Positions 11,867-22,699 of a stretch of DNA of 64,000 nt are shown here, one piece after another. A program made the translations under genes and the position numbers. The stretch is from Eutypa lata (Eukaryota; Ascomycota; Sordariomycetes; Xylariales; Diatrypaceae). Below the pieces are notes generated by a model. The model was not told where the DNA came from. It searched no databases and saw nothing but the letters and a program-made list of their open reading frames with translations. The number at the start of each line of letters is the position of its first letter. Within the stretch, counting starts at the first letter, position 1. The DNA lies in assembly GCA_022661535.1 (NCBI GenBank), contig JAKULF010000007.1:2108001-2172000 (forward strand), given 5' to 3'.

Positions 11867-13361
11867 GCCCTGCGGCTGCGCGGAGAGCTTCAGGCCGCCG
11901 TCGCCCGTGAAGGTAGCGGCGGACTCGTCGATGGAGCGCAGCGCGTCGTCCCAGCCGACACTGTAGGCGCGTCCGGCGGCCGCCGCGAAGCCCGTCACCT
12001 GGTTCGTGTGGGACTGGCCGTCGACGACGGTGCCGGCGCCCGAGGCCACGTCCCAGCTGCAGACCCTGCCGTCGAAACTGCCCGTCCACAGCGTCTTGCC
12101 CCCTGCGGTGGAGCCCGCGCTCAGCGCCGTGACGGTCTTGTTGTGGCCCTGGACGACGCGGACGGGCTTGTCGCTGCCTTCTTTTAGGTAGGTCAGGTCC
12201 CCGCCTAGGCTGAGACTGATGATGAGGCCATCGCTGCGGCCGTGCGGCCACACCACGCCGACTTGCTGGTCCGGAATGCTAGTGGCGGCGCCGGCGTCGC
12301 CGCCGAACCGCCACGTCTGCGTGACCTTGCCGGACTCGACGTCCCACAACTTGACGGTCTGGTCAGCGCTCGCCGTGACGAAGCGCTTAGAATCGGCAGC
12401 CCAGCTAACGGCAAAGATACTCCCGGTGTGCTCGCCCTCGCCAATGGCGCGGGTCGGCTCGCCCGTCTTGCCATCGTACAGCTGGATGCGCTTGTCGGCG
12501 CCGACGGTGACGAGGGTGTTCCCGTCGGGGGAGAAGGCGGTGCCGAGGACGAAGCCCCTGTGCAGGCCGGCGGCCTTGGAGTTGAACTTGAAGGGGGCGC
12601 CGTGCAGGAAGCACATGGCCATGTCGTCGCTGACGGTGGCGGCGCGGAAAGGGCGCGCGGCGCGCATGGCGACGGCGTTGACGACCTTGGAGTGGCCCGA
12701 GACCTCGCCGACGCTGTTGCCGCTATCGGCCGTCAGGCAGTGGCCGAAGCGCTCGCGGCCGTCGCCCACGGCGATGATGCGCTGCGACTCCCCGTCCCAC
12801 GCTATGTCGTTGATGCGGCCCGAGATGATGTGGTACTCCCCTGCACGTCCAAACACATATATATAGATGACGTTAGATCGCTGTATATACTACTAAATAT
12901 AGATATATATCCTTGTCTTCTTCCTTTCTAGCAGATAATAACAACCTCAACTACGTCTGGGTGTGGTGTGCCTACCTTTCGTGTTGACAGCTTCGATCGC
13001 ATCCCACACCCGAACCGAGCCCGAAACATCTCCGCTGGCGATGTAGAACCCGCTCGGCGAGAAACGAGCTACTGAGGTTTGGGCCGTGTGGCCTGTGTAT
13101 TGCTTGCAAGATGAGGGGTCGTCGATAGAGCGTACGAATATAGATTTGCCCGACTGAAGGTGCAATACGTTCGTTAGTTATATAGTATAATACCATACCA
13201 TACCATATCCCCCATCTAGGTCCAAACACACAGCTTCGAGAAAAGAAAAGACATACCGCGTAAGCTATCTTCTCACCCTTGGAATCCGTCGATAGTTGGG
13301 TCGGTTGTCCTCGTGTTGTCGCTGGCGAAGCTGCCAGGATCTTCTCGATTGTAACCGACAT
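11219..13361 (-). CDS. aip1: Actin-interacting protein 1 (Aip1/WDR1), WD40 protein
   Basis: Three exons (13361-13257, 13153-12976, 12840-11219) give 634 residues, slightly longer than the usual 600-615. Aip1 works with cofilin to take apart actin filaments at cortical patches. The N terminus MSVTIEKILAASPATTRGQP and exon 2 motif CKQYTGHTAQTSVARFSPSG are typical of the family. WD repeats continue to the end, for example FVTASADQTVKLWDVESG, FVWSLAKPG and AVKVWGVAG. All splices keep frame (GTATGT and GTAGGC donors). The extra length is a poly-alanine run near residues 440-460, encoded by a GCN repeat, inside a propeller loop of the second WD40 half. The gene is GC-rich, so several long antisense frames appear over it; these are shadows. 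Confidence 0.92.
11819..11866. repeat. aip1: Coding trinucleotide repeat (poly-Ala) in aip1
   Basis: A run of AGC/GCA units on the plus strand encodes about 16 alanines interrupted by one serine on the minus strand. Confidence 0.85.
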
Positions 13362-14198
13362 GATAATAATGACCTGCCTAGTTCAGGCCAGCATGCGTTG
13401 TAATAAAGAGACGTGTTGGATACGATGACATGAAACCTTAGCTTAGGACCTCAGTTCTCAAAATCAGGGGGGTTGTTTACTATCTACCCGATCTGCCCAA
13501 AGCTGTAAGTAAAAGTAGGAGGGGCAGCGAGGGGCAAGGAGCTTTACTTATTGCGGGGCAACTGTCTGACGTCTGCTGTGGCTGTGCAACTTATAAGTAG
13601 TTAAGTGCGTACATGCTCAAAGATATATTAAGAGGCATCAACATCATCATCACAGTTCAAAAGCTAGAGCTCTAATACTCATCTCATCAACGCCAGTTTT
13701 ATTTTTTTTCGTCTACCTAGTTTCCTACCCTAGTTTTTCCTCAAGTAAGCTTCACAGCAAACCCTTAATGTTCATTATGGGAAGGCATCTTCCTGAACAA
13801 ACTCGCTAGGCTCCCATGTCAAATCCTCCAGTCATCAACTACCATTAACATGAATGCTTCGCCTCATAATAGAACTAGCAAAACCACCAGTCTCATGCGT
13901 CCAGTGTATGGTTGAAGATAAAGGAGGGTGTTGTGCTCCTCAGCTGCTGTGAAAAGCAGGTCGGTACGTGCTTGCAAGAAAGATTAACTGGTTTAGGTAC
14001 ACCTTCACCATCTTCGCTCCTGTTGTCTTCGCCGTGACGAAACGTTGCGCAAGAGCCTCTACTGCCTCCCAAAGGATTTTTTTTCTTTTCGATTCTCAGT
14101 CATAGTTGCTTTGGGTTAATGCGGACCACTCCATAGAGGTGCGCAAATTCATTGTGGTTAGGAGAAAGCTCTGGCCAGGGGCAATAACGGGCAGGGCT
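13362..14198. other. Spacer upstream of aip1
   Basis: It contains the aip1 promoter and the 3' region of the CCHC gene, both on the minus strand. No other gene or site was recognised. Confidence 0.5.
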
Positions 14199-16071
14199 CT
14201 ACCAGTTGTTGCCGCCGCCGCCAACGTTTCCATCCCAGCCACCCGTGTCCGTGGAAGTTGGCATGTCGCCGCCAGTGTTCCAGTCAGAAGTGTCGATAGT
14301 ACCCATATCTGGAATGGGGGTGGGATCATCGTCAAACGAGTCGGGAGCGACGGTCTCCTTCTTGCATCGAACCTTAGTGTGGCCAGTCTCACCGCAGTTG
14401 CTGCAAGTAACTCGACTCCCTATACTCGTGTATTAGTAGAAGTCTCACTTGGAGATATACCCAATAACTTACAATCACGCGGCTTAGGGCACTGTCTAGA
14501 CTCGTGGCCATACTCGTCGCAGTTTCTGCACTGCACCTTTTCCATGTTGCGAGGCTCGGGGCATTCATTGGCACGATGTCCCTCGCCATCGCAGTTGCGG
14601 CAAGTGATTTTCTTCGGGTTCGTGCACTCCTTGGACGAATGGCCTTCTTCGCCGCAGTTAAAGCAGGCATGGGATCCGCCGCCGCCACCCTCGGGGCAGT
14701 CGCGAGAGAAGTGGCCCACTACGAAAACGCTATATTAGCTGCACACATCTTATGATAGAGACCTAAAAGAGAGAATAACTCACTTCCGTTACACTTTCGG
14801 CACTCGACGTCCGGGCCAGCCACACGAGGCATGGGGCCTAGAACCATAATTAGTCCGATTGACGACAAGATGTTAGGTACGACGAGTACTCACAGTCTGC
14901 AGCCTTGTGACCAGGTTCCTTGCAGTTCTTGCAGGCGAACGGATCATAGCGCTCCTTCGGGCCTAGATGAGGGTCAGTATGTGATGCTAGAAATGGCGCA
15001 GATATAGTGAACATACAGTCGCGAATACGATGACCCTCCTCGTCACAGTTAAAGCACTTGATGATGACCCGCTCCTTTTCCATCTTCTCTTGATCACAAT
15101 TCTTCGATATGTGACCAAGTTGCTCACAGTTGCTACACTTAGGGAGACCACGTGTAACAACTTCACCCGCGTCCTTAAGACGTTCCTCATTCTCCTCGGG
15201 TGATTTAGGCCAAGAAGGGACCTCACGAGGACGAGCGGCCCGGCTATCGAACCGGTAAGTGACAGTGTAGGTCTTGTCAAGGTTGCCTTGAAAGTCCATG
15301 TTTGTCATAGTCGCCATAATTGGTTTCTCGATGGCGATGAAGTACAAGCCGATATCCTGTTGACGGAAAGCCTGCTCGAGACTAAGGTAGGTGGTGTCAG
15401 GACAAGATTTCACATACTGTTGGACAGCAATCTTGACGTCATCCATGTCATTCTCTTTGACAGCGGTTAATAGCTGCTCCCAGGCCTGCTCGGTCAGAAC
15501 GTCATCAACTTCAGAGCGGTCGATCTTGCGAGGATTCTTGCACTCGACAGCATGATGACCTATTAGATAGGATAGTTAGTAATACAACATGGTAACTATC
15601 TATTCACAAGATTGTAACTCACCCTCTTCTCCACAGTTGCGACACTGCGCAGGAGGCTTGTCAGGGCAATCCTTGGCCATGTGGCCTTCCTTCTCGCAGA
15701 CGCGACAGGTGCCAGTGAACTCTCTCGGAACGGAGGGGTTCGTGCAATCCGCCTTATTGTGACTAATAAGATTAATTAGCCTTGTCATCAATTGCAACAT
15801 ATGATGGTACAAACCCCTCCTGGCCACAGTTGTAGCAGGTGCGATCACCGCCACCATTGGCTCTGCCACCATCGACAGCACCGGAGCCACCGCCAAAGCC
15901 ATTGTCAAAGCCATCTGCAGCACCGCCGCCAAATTGGTCGTCATCGAAGTTGGTTCCGCCGAAGTTGTCATTAGTACCAAAGTCATTGGTACCGAAGTCG
16001 TTGGATCCTCCCCCGTTACCCCATTGGTCGGCGGGACCAGTAGTGTTGTTGCCAGGACCCCAGTCAGCCAT
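14199..16071 (-). CDS. Protein with eleven CCHC zinc knuckles (Gis2/Byr3-like)
   Basis: Seven exons (16071-15815, 15762-15623, 15559-15017, 14962-14894, 14837-14784, 14718-14473, 14419-14199) encode 509 residues. The N terminus is a low-complexity Gly/Asn/Asp region with repeated NDFGTNDFG and ends near the first knuckle CYNCGQEGHNKADC. Knuckles 2 and 3 (CRVCEKEGHMAKDC, CRNCGEEGHHAVEC) precede a roughly 130-residue helical segment. Eight more knuckles follow, including CSNCEQLGHISKNC, CFNCDEEGHRIRDC and CRNCDEYGHESRQC. The tail is acidic and Gly-rich. CCHC knuckles bind single-stranded nucleic acid; relatives such as Gis2 and CNBP act on mRNA translation. Most introns cut through a knuckle at its Gly-His or last Cys codon. 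A probable 5' UTR intron ends just upstream (TTTACAG before CAGTCTG). Function beyond nucleic-acid binding is inferred. Confidence 0.9.
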
Positions 16072-19000
16072 CTTGGGTGATCAGACTGCTGTAAAACAGG
16101 TTGAGTCAATAAGATACATCAATGTCTAATAGGTAAGTGTAAAGATAGAGACACTGATGTGGTCATAAGTTGGAAGGTACGTGAGATATTCTTTCACTTG
16201 GGGAAGATGGATTTTGAGATGGGAAAGCTTGTTGAGTAGACGAAAGCGACAAAAAAAAAGGGGTGGAAGGTGGATTGGAGTGTAGATACGGTTTCACAAA
16301 ACCATTTCCACTGAGGTAATCAATGAAAAAGTTTTGCAAGGTTCAGGTTGAAGGATGCTAGTATAGAAGGGCAACATGAAGAGAAGGCCAATGAAGTGGC
16401 GAGGTCTTTTGTTATATCTTACCCGGAGTTGAGTGTTTCGAAAGTAGGAGATGTCGATTGGATAGCAAAGAGAAACAAGAGTATCACGCAAGCGTAGGAG
16501 GGGTCATACCAATCCAGAGAAAATGTAGAATGGTGTGTGGTGGTAGGAAGAAAGGTTGATAGATGGAAAGAAGAGAAAGACTGGTGATGAAAAGGCAGGT
16601 TGCAAGAAGATTGTTGCGGTTGTAAGTAGTTGCCAGTTTTAGAGGGCGGGCATGGATGGATACATGTGGGGTTCAACAAGAACTTCAAATAAAATAGGTG
16701 AACTTGTAAAAGAAAGGACGTTCTAGTATTCAATAGGCAGGCAGGTGAAAAGCCAGAGAAAATTCAACACGAAAGTGTCACTTACTGATATAGTGATATC
16801 GTAGTATTCCAGTCGTTGATCGATTGTACGATCGGCTTCTTCCCTAGTAGGCACTCGAGGAAAATAAAGGTGATGATAGAATATTCTTCTCAAAAGAAGA
16901 AATATCGAATTAGCAGTGAATCTAGGATGGTGAATAATTCCTCCAACGTTTCTGGTCAAGACTTGACGTGACGACGTTGTCAGAGTTGTTGATGTGGAAG
17001 GAGGAGAGGGGAGTGGGAAGGTTGGCAAACACACTAGGAGGAAGGTAAACAAATAAGACAGAACTTGGAAGGGTGATTAGGGTTATTGATGCCTAGGTAG
17101 GTATTTATTCAATGTACTGACCTTGTTTCTGCCGAAATTGCCGCCTAGGCTAGATAGTTACATCCAGGTATGTAGGCAATGCTTGCTTAAGAAAGCAAAA
17201 GGGTTCAGTGTGGTAGGTAGGTCAACCAAGTACTAGGTAGGCAGCTACGTAGTTGCTATTGCTCTCATACATATAGGTGACGTAGTTCCTTCCAAGTTTT
17301 GTTGATTTTACTGATTCAGAAGGGCTACAGGTACATATAGCTTATTGCTTGCCTGATATCTAAGCAGGTTAGCCTACACACATATGTACTGTCTGCATAC
17401 AGATGTAATCAGAATTCTCTGTATGTATTGTTGAGGTCTGTCTACTGCCGTAGAGATGCTATTTGCCTGTGATTACCCTGATTTAAATGATATACTGTGG
17501 GCATATTTTCTAGACCACAGCTATCTTGTTTTATGATTCAGCTAGAAGCAATATACTAGCACTTACTGGGATGCTTTTTACAGTATGGTTTCTAGTAAAG
17601 GCAGTCACACGGTTCTATGAATAAAAGAAAGCTACATGATCAGCATGATAATAAATGTAGGTAGCTAGAATCCAAGCTTCTAGATATCCACTATGATAAT
17701 AATGTTTAATGGGCCAACGAAATACATTGAATACGTGCTTAGAATTATGCGTATATCGAAGTCTACTTGATAACATAGGATTAGCGTACTCTCAGGTTGC
17801 AGTTGCTACATAGTATTGAATTACTACATAATCTGCAAGGTACCCTGGCCCTGCTTGAGCTATCAGTCTTTACCTTAGGTACATAACAAAGAAAACTCAT
17901 TGTAGATTCTTTATCGGAAGCCTGACTCTAAATTTCTAGGTGCCTTGGATTAATCCATGGGAATACTCTAGTATATGGTATGCTTGAGGAAGACCAGTGA
18001 ATATAAAATCAGAGGTTTTATTACTTTCTCCCATCCTGTTAGTTGCTTTACATAATTATGCTGGCACTATGCAAAGGTCTACTAAAGGGATGTCCCTTCT
18101 TGTATTCTGCTATTCTAATTATACAAATACTTAGATATCTAGTATTAACGTTTGTACATATATCTAATGTGGTATTGCTACAGGGAAATGTAGCCTCCCA
18201 GGTGGATTTGGGCCACCGGGCTGCTTCCACAGAATACCCATCTAAGTCAAGTCGAGTGTACCCAAAACATCTCTGAATAGTTAGACTAAAGAGAAACAAT
18301 ATTATGATAAATTATGTCTTGCCTGTTGTTTTGGATGGAATTATATCATCATGTCGTGGAGAGCACAACGTCGCCGTATTATATACTAAAAACAAGAACA
18401 TTATGTACAAACTACGTAGATATTTGTCTCGGTAATAGGCATAATTGTATGGCAAGAAATGGAATTATTCTTTAATACTACAGAGAATTATCTGGGAAAT
18501 AGCGACAGAGGCAAGGCCAATATATGAAAGACTTTGCAAGATAGCCCTCGTAGATTTTAATTTTGTTTATAACTAACCAACTACTCAATTCTTTTTAGAG
18601 CTCAGGTGTTTTATATAACCTCTTGTCAAATTATATAGTTTCTAGAAAGTAGGGCTAGAGTGAAGGGGCCATTTGTACCTACTGGATCAAGGAGATGTAG
18701 TTATGTTATTCCCTACTGGCATTCCGTCTGACGTTGAAATGCTGACTAATCGGTTACCAAAGACCCATACCCTTCCTTAACCAACTACGCCCAAACCTGG
18801 GGACAAAATAGATCAATTTTCTCGCTACATTGTAGGGCGACGCCACCATATTCCCAACGCCTAGCATCGGCTCATGACTCCCAATTCAGTAGCAATAACG
18901 GGGAGATGTGTAGGTGGGGTACTGGGTTGCTGCTGCAAGTATGTAGCTCCCCGCAACAAGAGAAGACAAGCCACACCATTGTCTGTAACACAACTTGGGT

Positions 19001-19131
19001 AGGTACACAAAGTGTACAAATACGAATCGCAACTTTCCGGGTGTCCAGAATCCTATATTTTGCAATTCGGGTTCGCTTCCTAATATATACTACCTGATTC
19101 TAAGAAGTCAATCGACTATCAGCTGTTCACG
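16072..19131. other. 3 kb AT-rich spacer with divergent promoters
   Basis: This lies between the 5' ends of the CCHC gene and the aldo/keto reductase gene. The left 1 kb is purine-rich on the plus strand and probably holds the long, intron-bearing 5' leader of the CCHC gene. The rest is AT-rich with several TAGGTAGG strings near 17095, 17215 and 17235. I see no gene in it. Confidence 0.5.
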
Positions 19132-20652
19132 ATGGCAGCTCCGGCAGACCTTCCAAAGATGGAGTACCGCTTTCTAGGGCGCTCGGGTCTTCAAGTCTCG
19201 GCGATATCCCTGGGTGGATGGCTGACATATGGCGGTTACGCTGAGGAAGGTGAGCAAACCGATGCTTTCTACATATATCTCTAAATGCTCGTCGACTTGG
19301 GTACCACTAACACGCCTTATACATACAGAAAAGACTTTCGCGTGCATGAAGGCAGCCTACGATGCAGGTGTCAATTTCTTTGACTGCGCCGAGGGGTACG
19401 CAGGTAAGAAAGGTCCCATATTCCCCGTGGCTGGGTCAGCAGTATTAGCTGACAGGAAATCCTACAGAGGGAAAGTCGGAGCAAGTGATGGGCGCAGCCA
19501 TCAAGAAATTCGGCTGGAAACGTAATGACCTTGTCATCTCAACCAAGGTATATATACCTACCGCGTTTGTTGACGAGCTCCGGAGCCATTTCCCTCACTA
19601 CCAACCACATAATTAACATCGGGCAGCTATACTGGGGCGGCGCCTTCGGAGACAACCCGGTCAACAACAAGGGGCTCTCCCGCAAGCACGTGATTGAGGG
19701 GATGAGCGCGTCGCTCGCGCGCCTGGACCTCGAGTACGTGGACCTGATCTACGCGCACCGGCCGGACCGGCAGACGCCGATGGAGGAGGTCGTGCGGGCC
19801 TTCAACCACCTGATCGCGACGGGGCGGGCCTTCTACTGGGGCACGTCGCAGTGGAGCGCGGACGAGATCGCGCAGGCGTGGCGCCACGCCGACCGACTCG
19901 GCCTAATCGGCCCCGTCATGGAGCAGCCGCTGTACAACCTGCTCGACCGCGAGAAGGTCGAGCTCGAGTTCGCCCACCTGTACCGCGACGTCGGACTTGG
20001 GTTGACAGTATTTTCCCCCCTTAAGCAAGGGCTTTTGTCCGTAAGTACTAAAACAAGTCAATATCTTCTTTTTCTCGTTCTGTTATGGAACCTTCTACAA
20101 GATTGAAGAAAAATTTAAACACTAACTTGACTTTACCACAAAAGGGGAAGTACCGCGACGGCGTTCCCGCCGACTCGCGCTTCGCGCAGGAGCAGGTCGA
20201 GTTCATCGCTGGGTACTGGAAGAGGACTGGCAAGGATAAGGTAAGCAAATACGATCTATATGGTTGAGCCACACTGTTTATTCCCTTGATAGCTACCTGG
20301 TTTCATTGTGTTTTGAAAAGGGCCCGCGAATAACTCCCATGCCCTGCTGAGATATTTTTTAAAAAGACGCAACTGCTGACTCTGGTGGTTGTAGTGGGAC
20401 GCCGTCATCAAGCAGATCAACAGGCTGCAGCCTATTGCCGATGAATTAGGTGTCACGTTGAGCCAGCTGTCTCTCGCCTGGGTCCTCAAGAACCCCAACG
20501 TCAGTTCCGCTATCACGGGCGCCAGTCACCCCGACCAGGTGTACGAGAACGTGCGGGCGGTTGAGGTGGTTGGCCGACTGACCCCTGAGATTATGGAGAC
20601 GATCGACCAGATCTTGGAGAACAAGCCGCCCGCGATCACGGCAAGATTCTAG
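19132..20652 (+). CDS. Aldo/keto reductase, K+ channel beta-subunit type
   Basis: Six exons (19132-19249, 19329-19403, 19468-19547, 19627-20040, 20145-20240, 20395-20652) give 346 residues. The family uses NADPH to reduce aldehydes and ketones. Catalytic residues are visible: Asp and Tyr in FFDCAEGYAEG, Lys in LVISTK and His in LIYAHRPDRQTP. The cofactor-binding end has VSSAITGASHPDQVYENV. LYWGG, FYWGTSQWS and FSPLKQGLLSGKY are typical of the voltage-gated potassium channel beta-subunit (AKR6) branch. All donors are GTRAGN-like or GTATAT, and all joins keep frame. Exon 4 is markedly GC-rich compared with its introns. The gene stands alone, with spacers on both sides. Physiological substrate is unknown. 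Confidence 0.93.
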
Positions 20653-21221
20653 ATTATGCTGCTGCATACCCATCTGCATGACAAGGCAGGAGCAGAGAGA
20701 TAATCCTGTAATCAGTAGGACAGCTTGTTTGAAAGGATGCAAAACCAGTTTGCCAACCTTCTTTCAAAGATACTAATGAAGAATCCATACTGGTAGCAGA
20801 AATGATAACGTACTAGAAACAAGAGAGAACCAACCCGATTCCCTGAAATAGCTATACATAATGAAGTCTAATGTACGCGTAAAAGTCAAAACAGCTTCAT
20901 GACAGATGGTGTCGAGTAATGACACGACAAGTCATGCATGCGTAGACTTTTCATTTCCCCTGCCCTTCCTTAGGTGCCAAATGCTGAAAAGTGTAAAAAC
21001 CTCCTGAACTCCATGCCAAAGAAAAATCAATGCCGAGTTTTGGTTTGCTCTCAATCGCATACATACATTCACTTTGATTCCGTCGCAACGCCAGCCAAAA
21101 GCGGGTATTAAGTTGACTAGCCTGCTGTCCCCTATCCAAGCGCCCTGTAAAACCATGTTTGTTTGATCTTCCCTCATATCGTCACATCCATATTCGTTCC
21201 GAGTACCGCTAGCCGCCTATC
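20653..21221. other. Spacer between convergent genes
   Basis: These are the 3' regions of the aldo/keto reductase and the PPxY membrane protein. Nothing else was recognised. Confidence 0.5.
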
Positions 21222-21836
21222 CTATCTAGAACCTAAGACTGCCGGCGGAGGTCTGTCAGGTCCGCCTTGAGGCGAGTTGATCAAGTTAGGTGACGAGCCA
21301 ACATTGGTTTGCTGCGCCTCGATGTACGACGGCGGACTGCCATGCTCGGACGTAGTTGTGGCGGACGTGGTCGTTGCCACTGCGGGGGGCAAGGCCACAT
21401 TCACCTGAGAACTCCCCATATGGCCCAGTTCGATCTCCTCCACAGCTGACTGTTGCTTCTGGGCGGTATATGCCGGCGGGGCTTCTCCGAACTCGTTTAA
21501 GCCTTCATTCCGGCGGTTCGCGACGGGACCATGACCTGGACCTGGCCCAGCCGCTACCCCTCCGTTCTGACCCGCCGACACTCCGGTTCTGGCGAGGTTC
21601 CACGGCCGATGATGCCTCGGAGGTCCCATGGTTTCGATATCTTGTCTTAGGGCATTGTTGCGATAGCTGGTCAGGGTGCGGACGAGCTTTCTGCGTCGGT
21701 AGCGAAGCAGCATGACCACGCAGGCGAGCGCAATGGCGCCCACGACGGGAATGACAAACCACCCGTAAGGGTACCTTCCTGATCCGTCATCATCGTCATC
21801 GTCGTTAAGGATGCCCCTTCTTCCAAGTCGGTCCAT
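21222..21836 (-). CDS. Single-pass membrane protein with two PPxY motifs
   Basis: This is one exon of 204 residues with a true ATG at 21836. Residues 12-17 are six aspartates. Residues 25-44 (GWFVIPVVGAIALACVVMLL) form one clear membrane helix, followed at once by RYRRRK, so the positive-inside rule puts the long C-terminal part in the cytosol. That part is Gly/Pro/Ser-rich and has PPAY at 120-123 and PPSY at 168-171. PPxY binds WW domains of Nedd4/Rsp5 ubiquitin ligases. The layout resembles the yeast Rcr1/Rcr2 proteins and other Rsp5 adaptors in endosomal sorting. I do not recognise the exact family; the adaptor role is an inference from the motifs. Confidence 0.8.
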   Translation of the reverse strand: MDRLGRRGILNDDDDDDGSGRYPYGWFVIPVVGAIALACVVMLLRYRRRKLVRTLTSYRNNALRQDIETMGPPRHHRPWNLARTGVSAGQNGGVAAGPGPGHGPVANRRNEGLNEFGEAPPAYTAQKQQSAVEEIELGHMGSSQVNVALPPAVATTTSATTTSEHGSPPSYIEAQQTNVGSSPNLINSPQGGPDRPPPAVLGSR

Positions 21837-22699
21837 GGTTGCACAGTCTCAGTTGAGAGGAGTCAGATGATATCGGAACGCGACTGATGATCTGGCAGTT
21901 TCCAGCGGTCGCAAGTGGTATCGAAGATAGTGATAATATAACGACTAATCGATGCCCTTCTTGTCGCTGGTACTTCTAGAAATATCGCATTTGTTTCTTG
22001 CAGTGAAATCAAGCTTGCTGGTGTAACACGATGCTTCGATAAGTTTTCTCGAAATGTGTCGTCACCGGTTTGTACCCCCGTCGTGTTGGTGTTAAGTATA
22101 TGTTGTGTTGGTTCGTTCGGGGTCCGTCGGGTTTGTTCGGGATAACTGGAATGGGCGACAGATGACAGAATTCCCAGAGGGATGCAAAAGTTATATTTTG
22201 TATTGACGTTGATGGCAATTGAGAATAGGGACGAATTGAAACTTAGGTATGTATAAAACGTTGTCCAAGTTCCAAGTTTATCATTCGCATACGTAGTAAG
22301 CCCATATGCACCGGCCCGTGAAGCTAGTCTAGGTAACGTCAATTATGGAGGACTTGCTCCTAAAAATGGGTCTCAGGTCTAGTCTTTTAGTGGTCTGGCT
22401 AGCAGTTACACTACCGAGGTAAGGGATGTTTCTATATGCGTTACAGCTATCATTACGCCGCTTAGTCATCTAGGAAGCTGTAAGAAATGTAATTATCTAC
22501 TTTCAATATATAAGAGCCACCCTATCGGTATTCTATTTTCTGAGTCTATGTCTCATTTTTTACCTGCTAGCTGTAGTAAAGTGGTAGACATCATCGACCA
22601 TATACCACCACCTACCTACCTAGCAGGCTAAGCAACTGCCACCACCAGCTTCTAGCTGTCACCAGTACTTGGCTGTCACTTTTAATGGCACAAGGGAGC
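21837..22699. other. Promoter-side spacer of the PPxY gene
   Basis: It lies upstream of the PPxY gene and downstream of the hydrolase relic. A CACCTACCTACCTAGCAGG string occurs near 22607-22625. No gene was recognised. Confidence 0.45.

Noticed and set aside
11711..12931. Long plus-strand open frames opposite aip1
   Set aside because: They are antisense to a conserved WD40 coding exon and arise from its high GC content; their residues are low-complexity Arg/Ala/Gly.
21863..22342. Minus-strand open frame of 159 codons upstream of the PPxY gene
   Set aside because: Probably 5' leader sequence; no conserved motif was seen.
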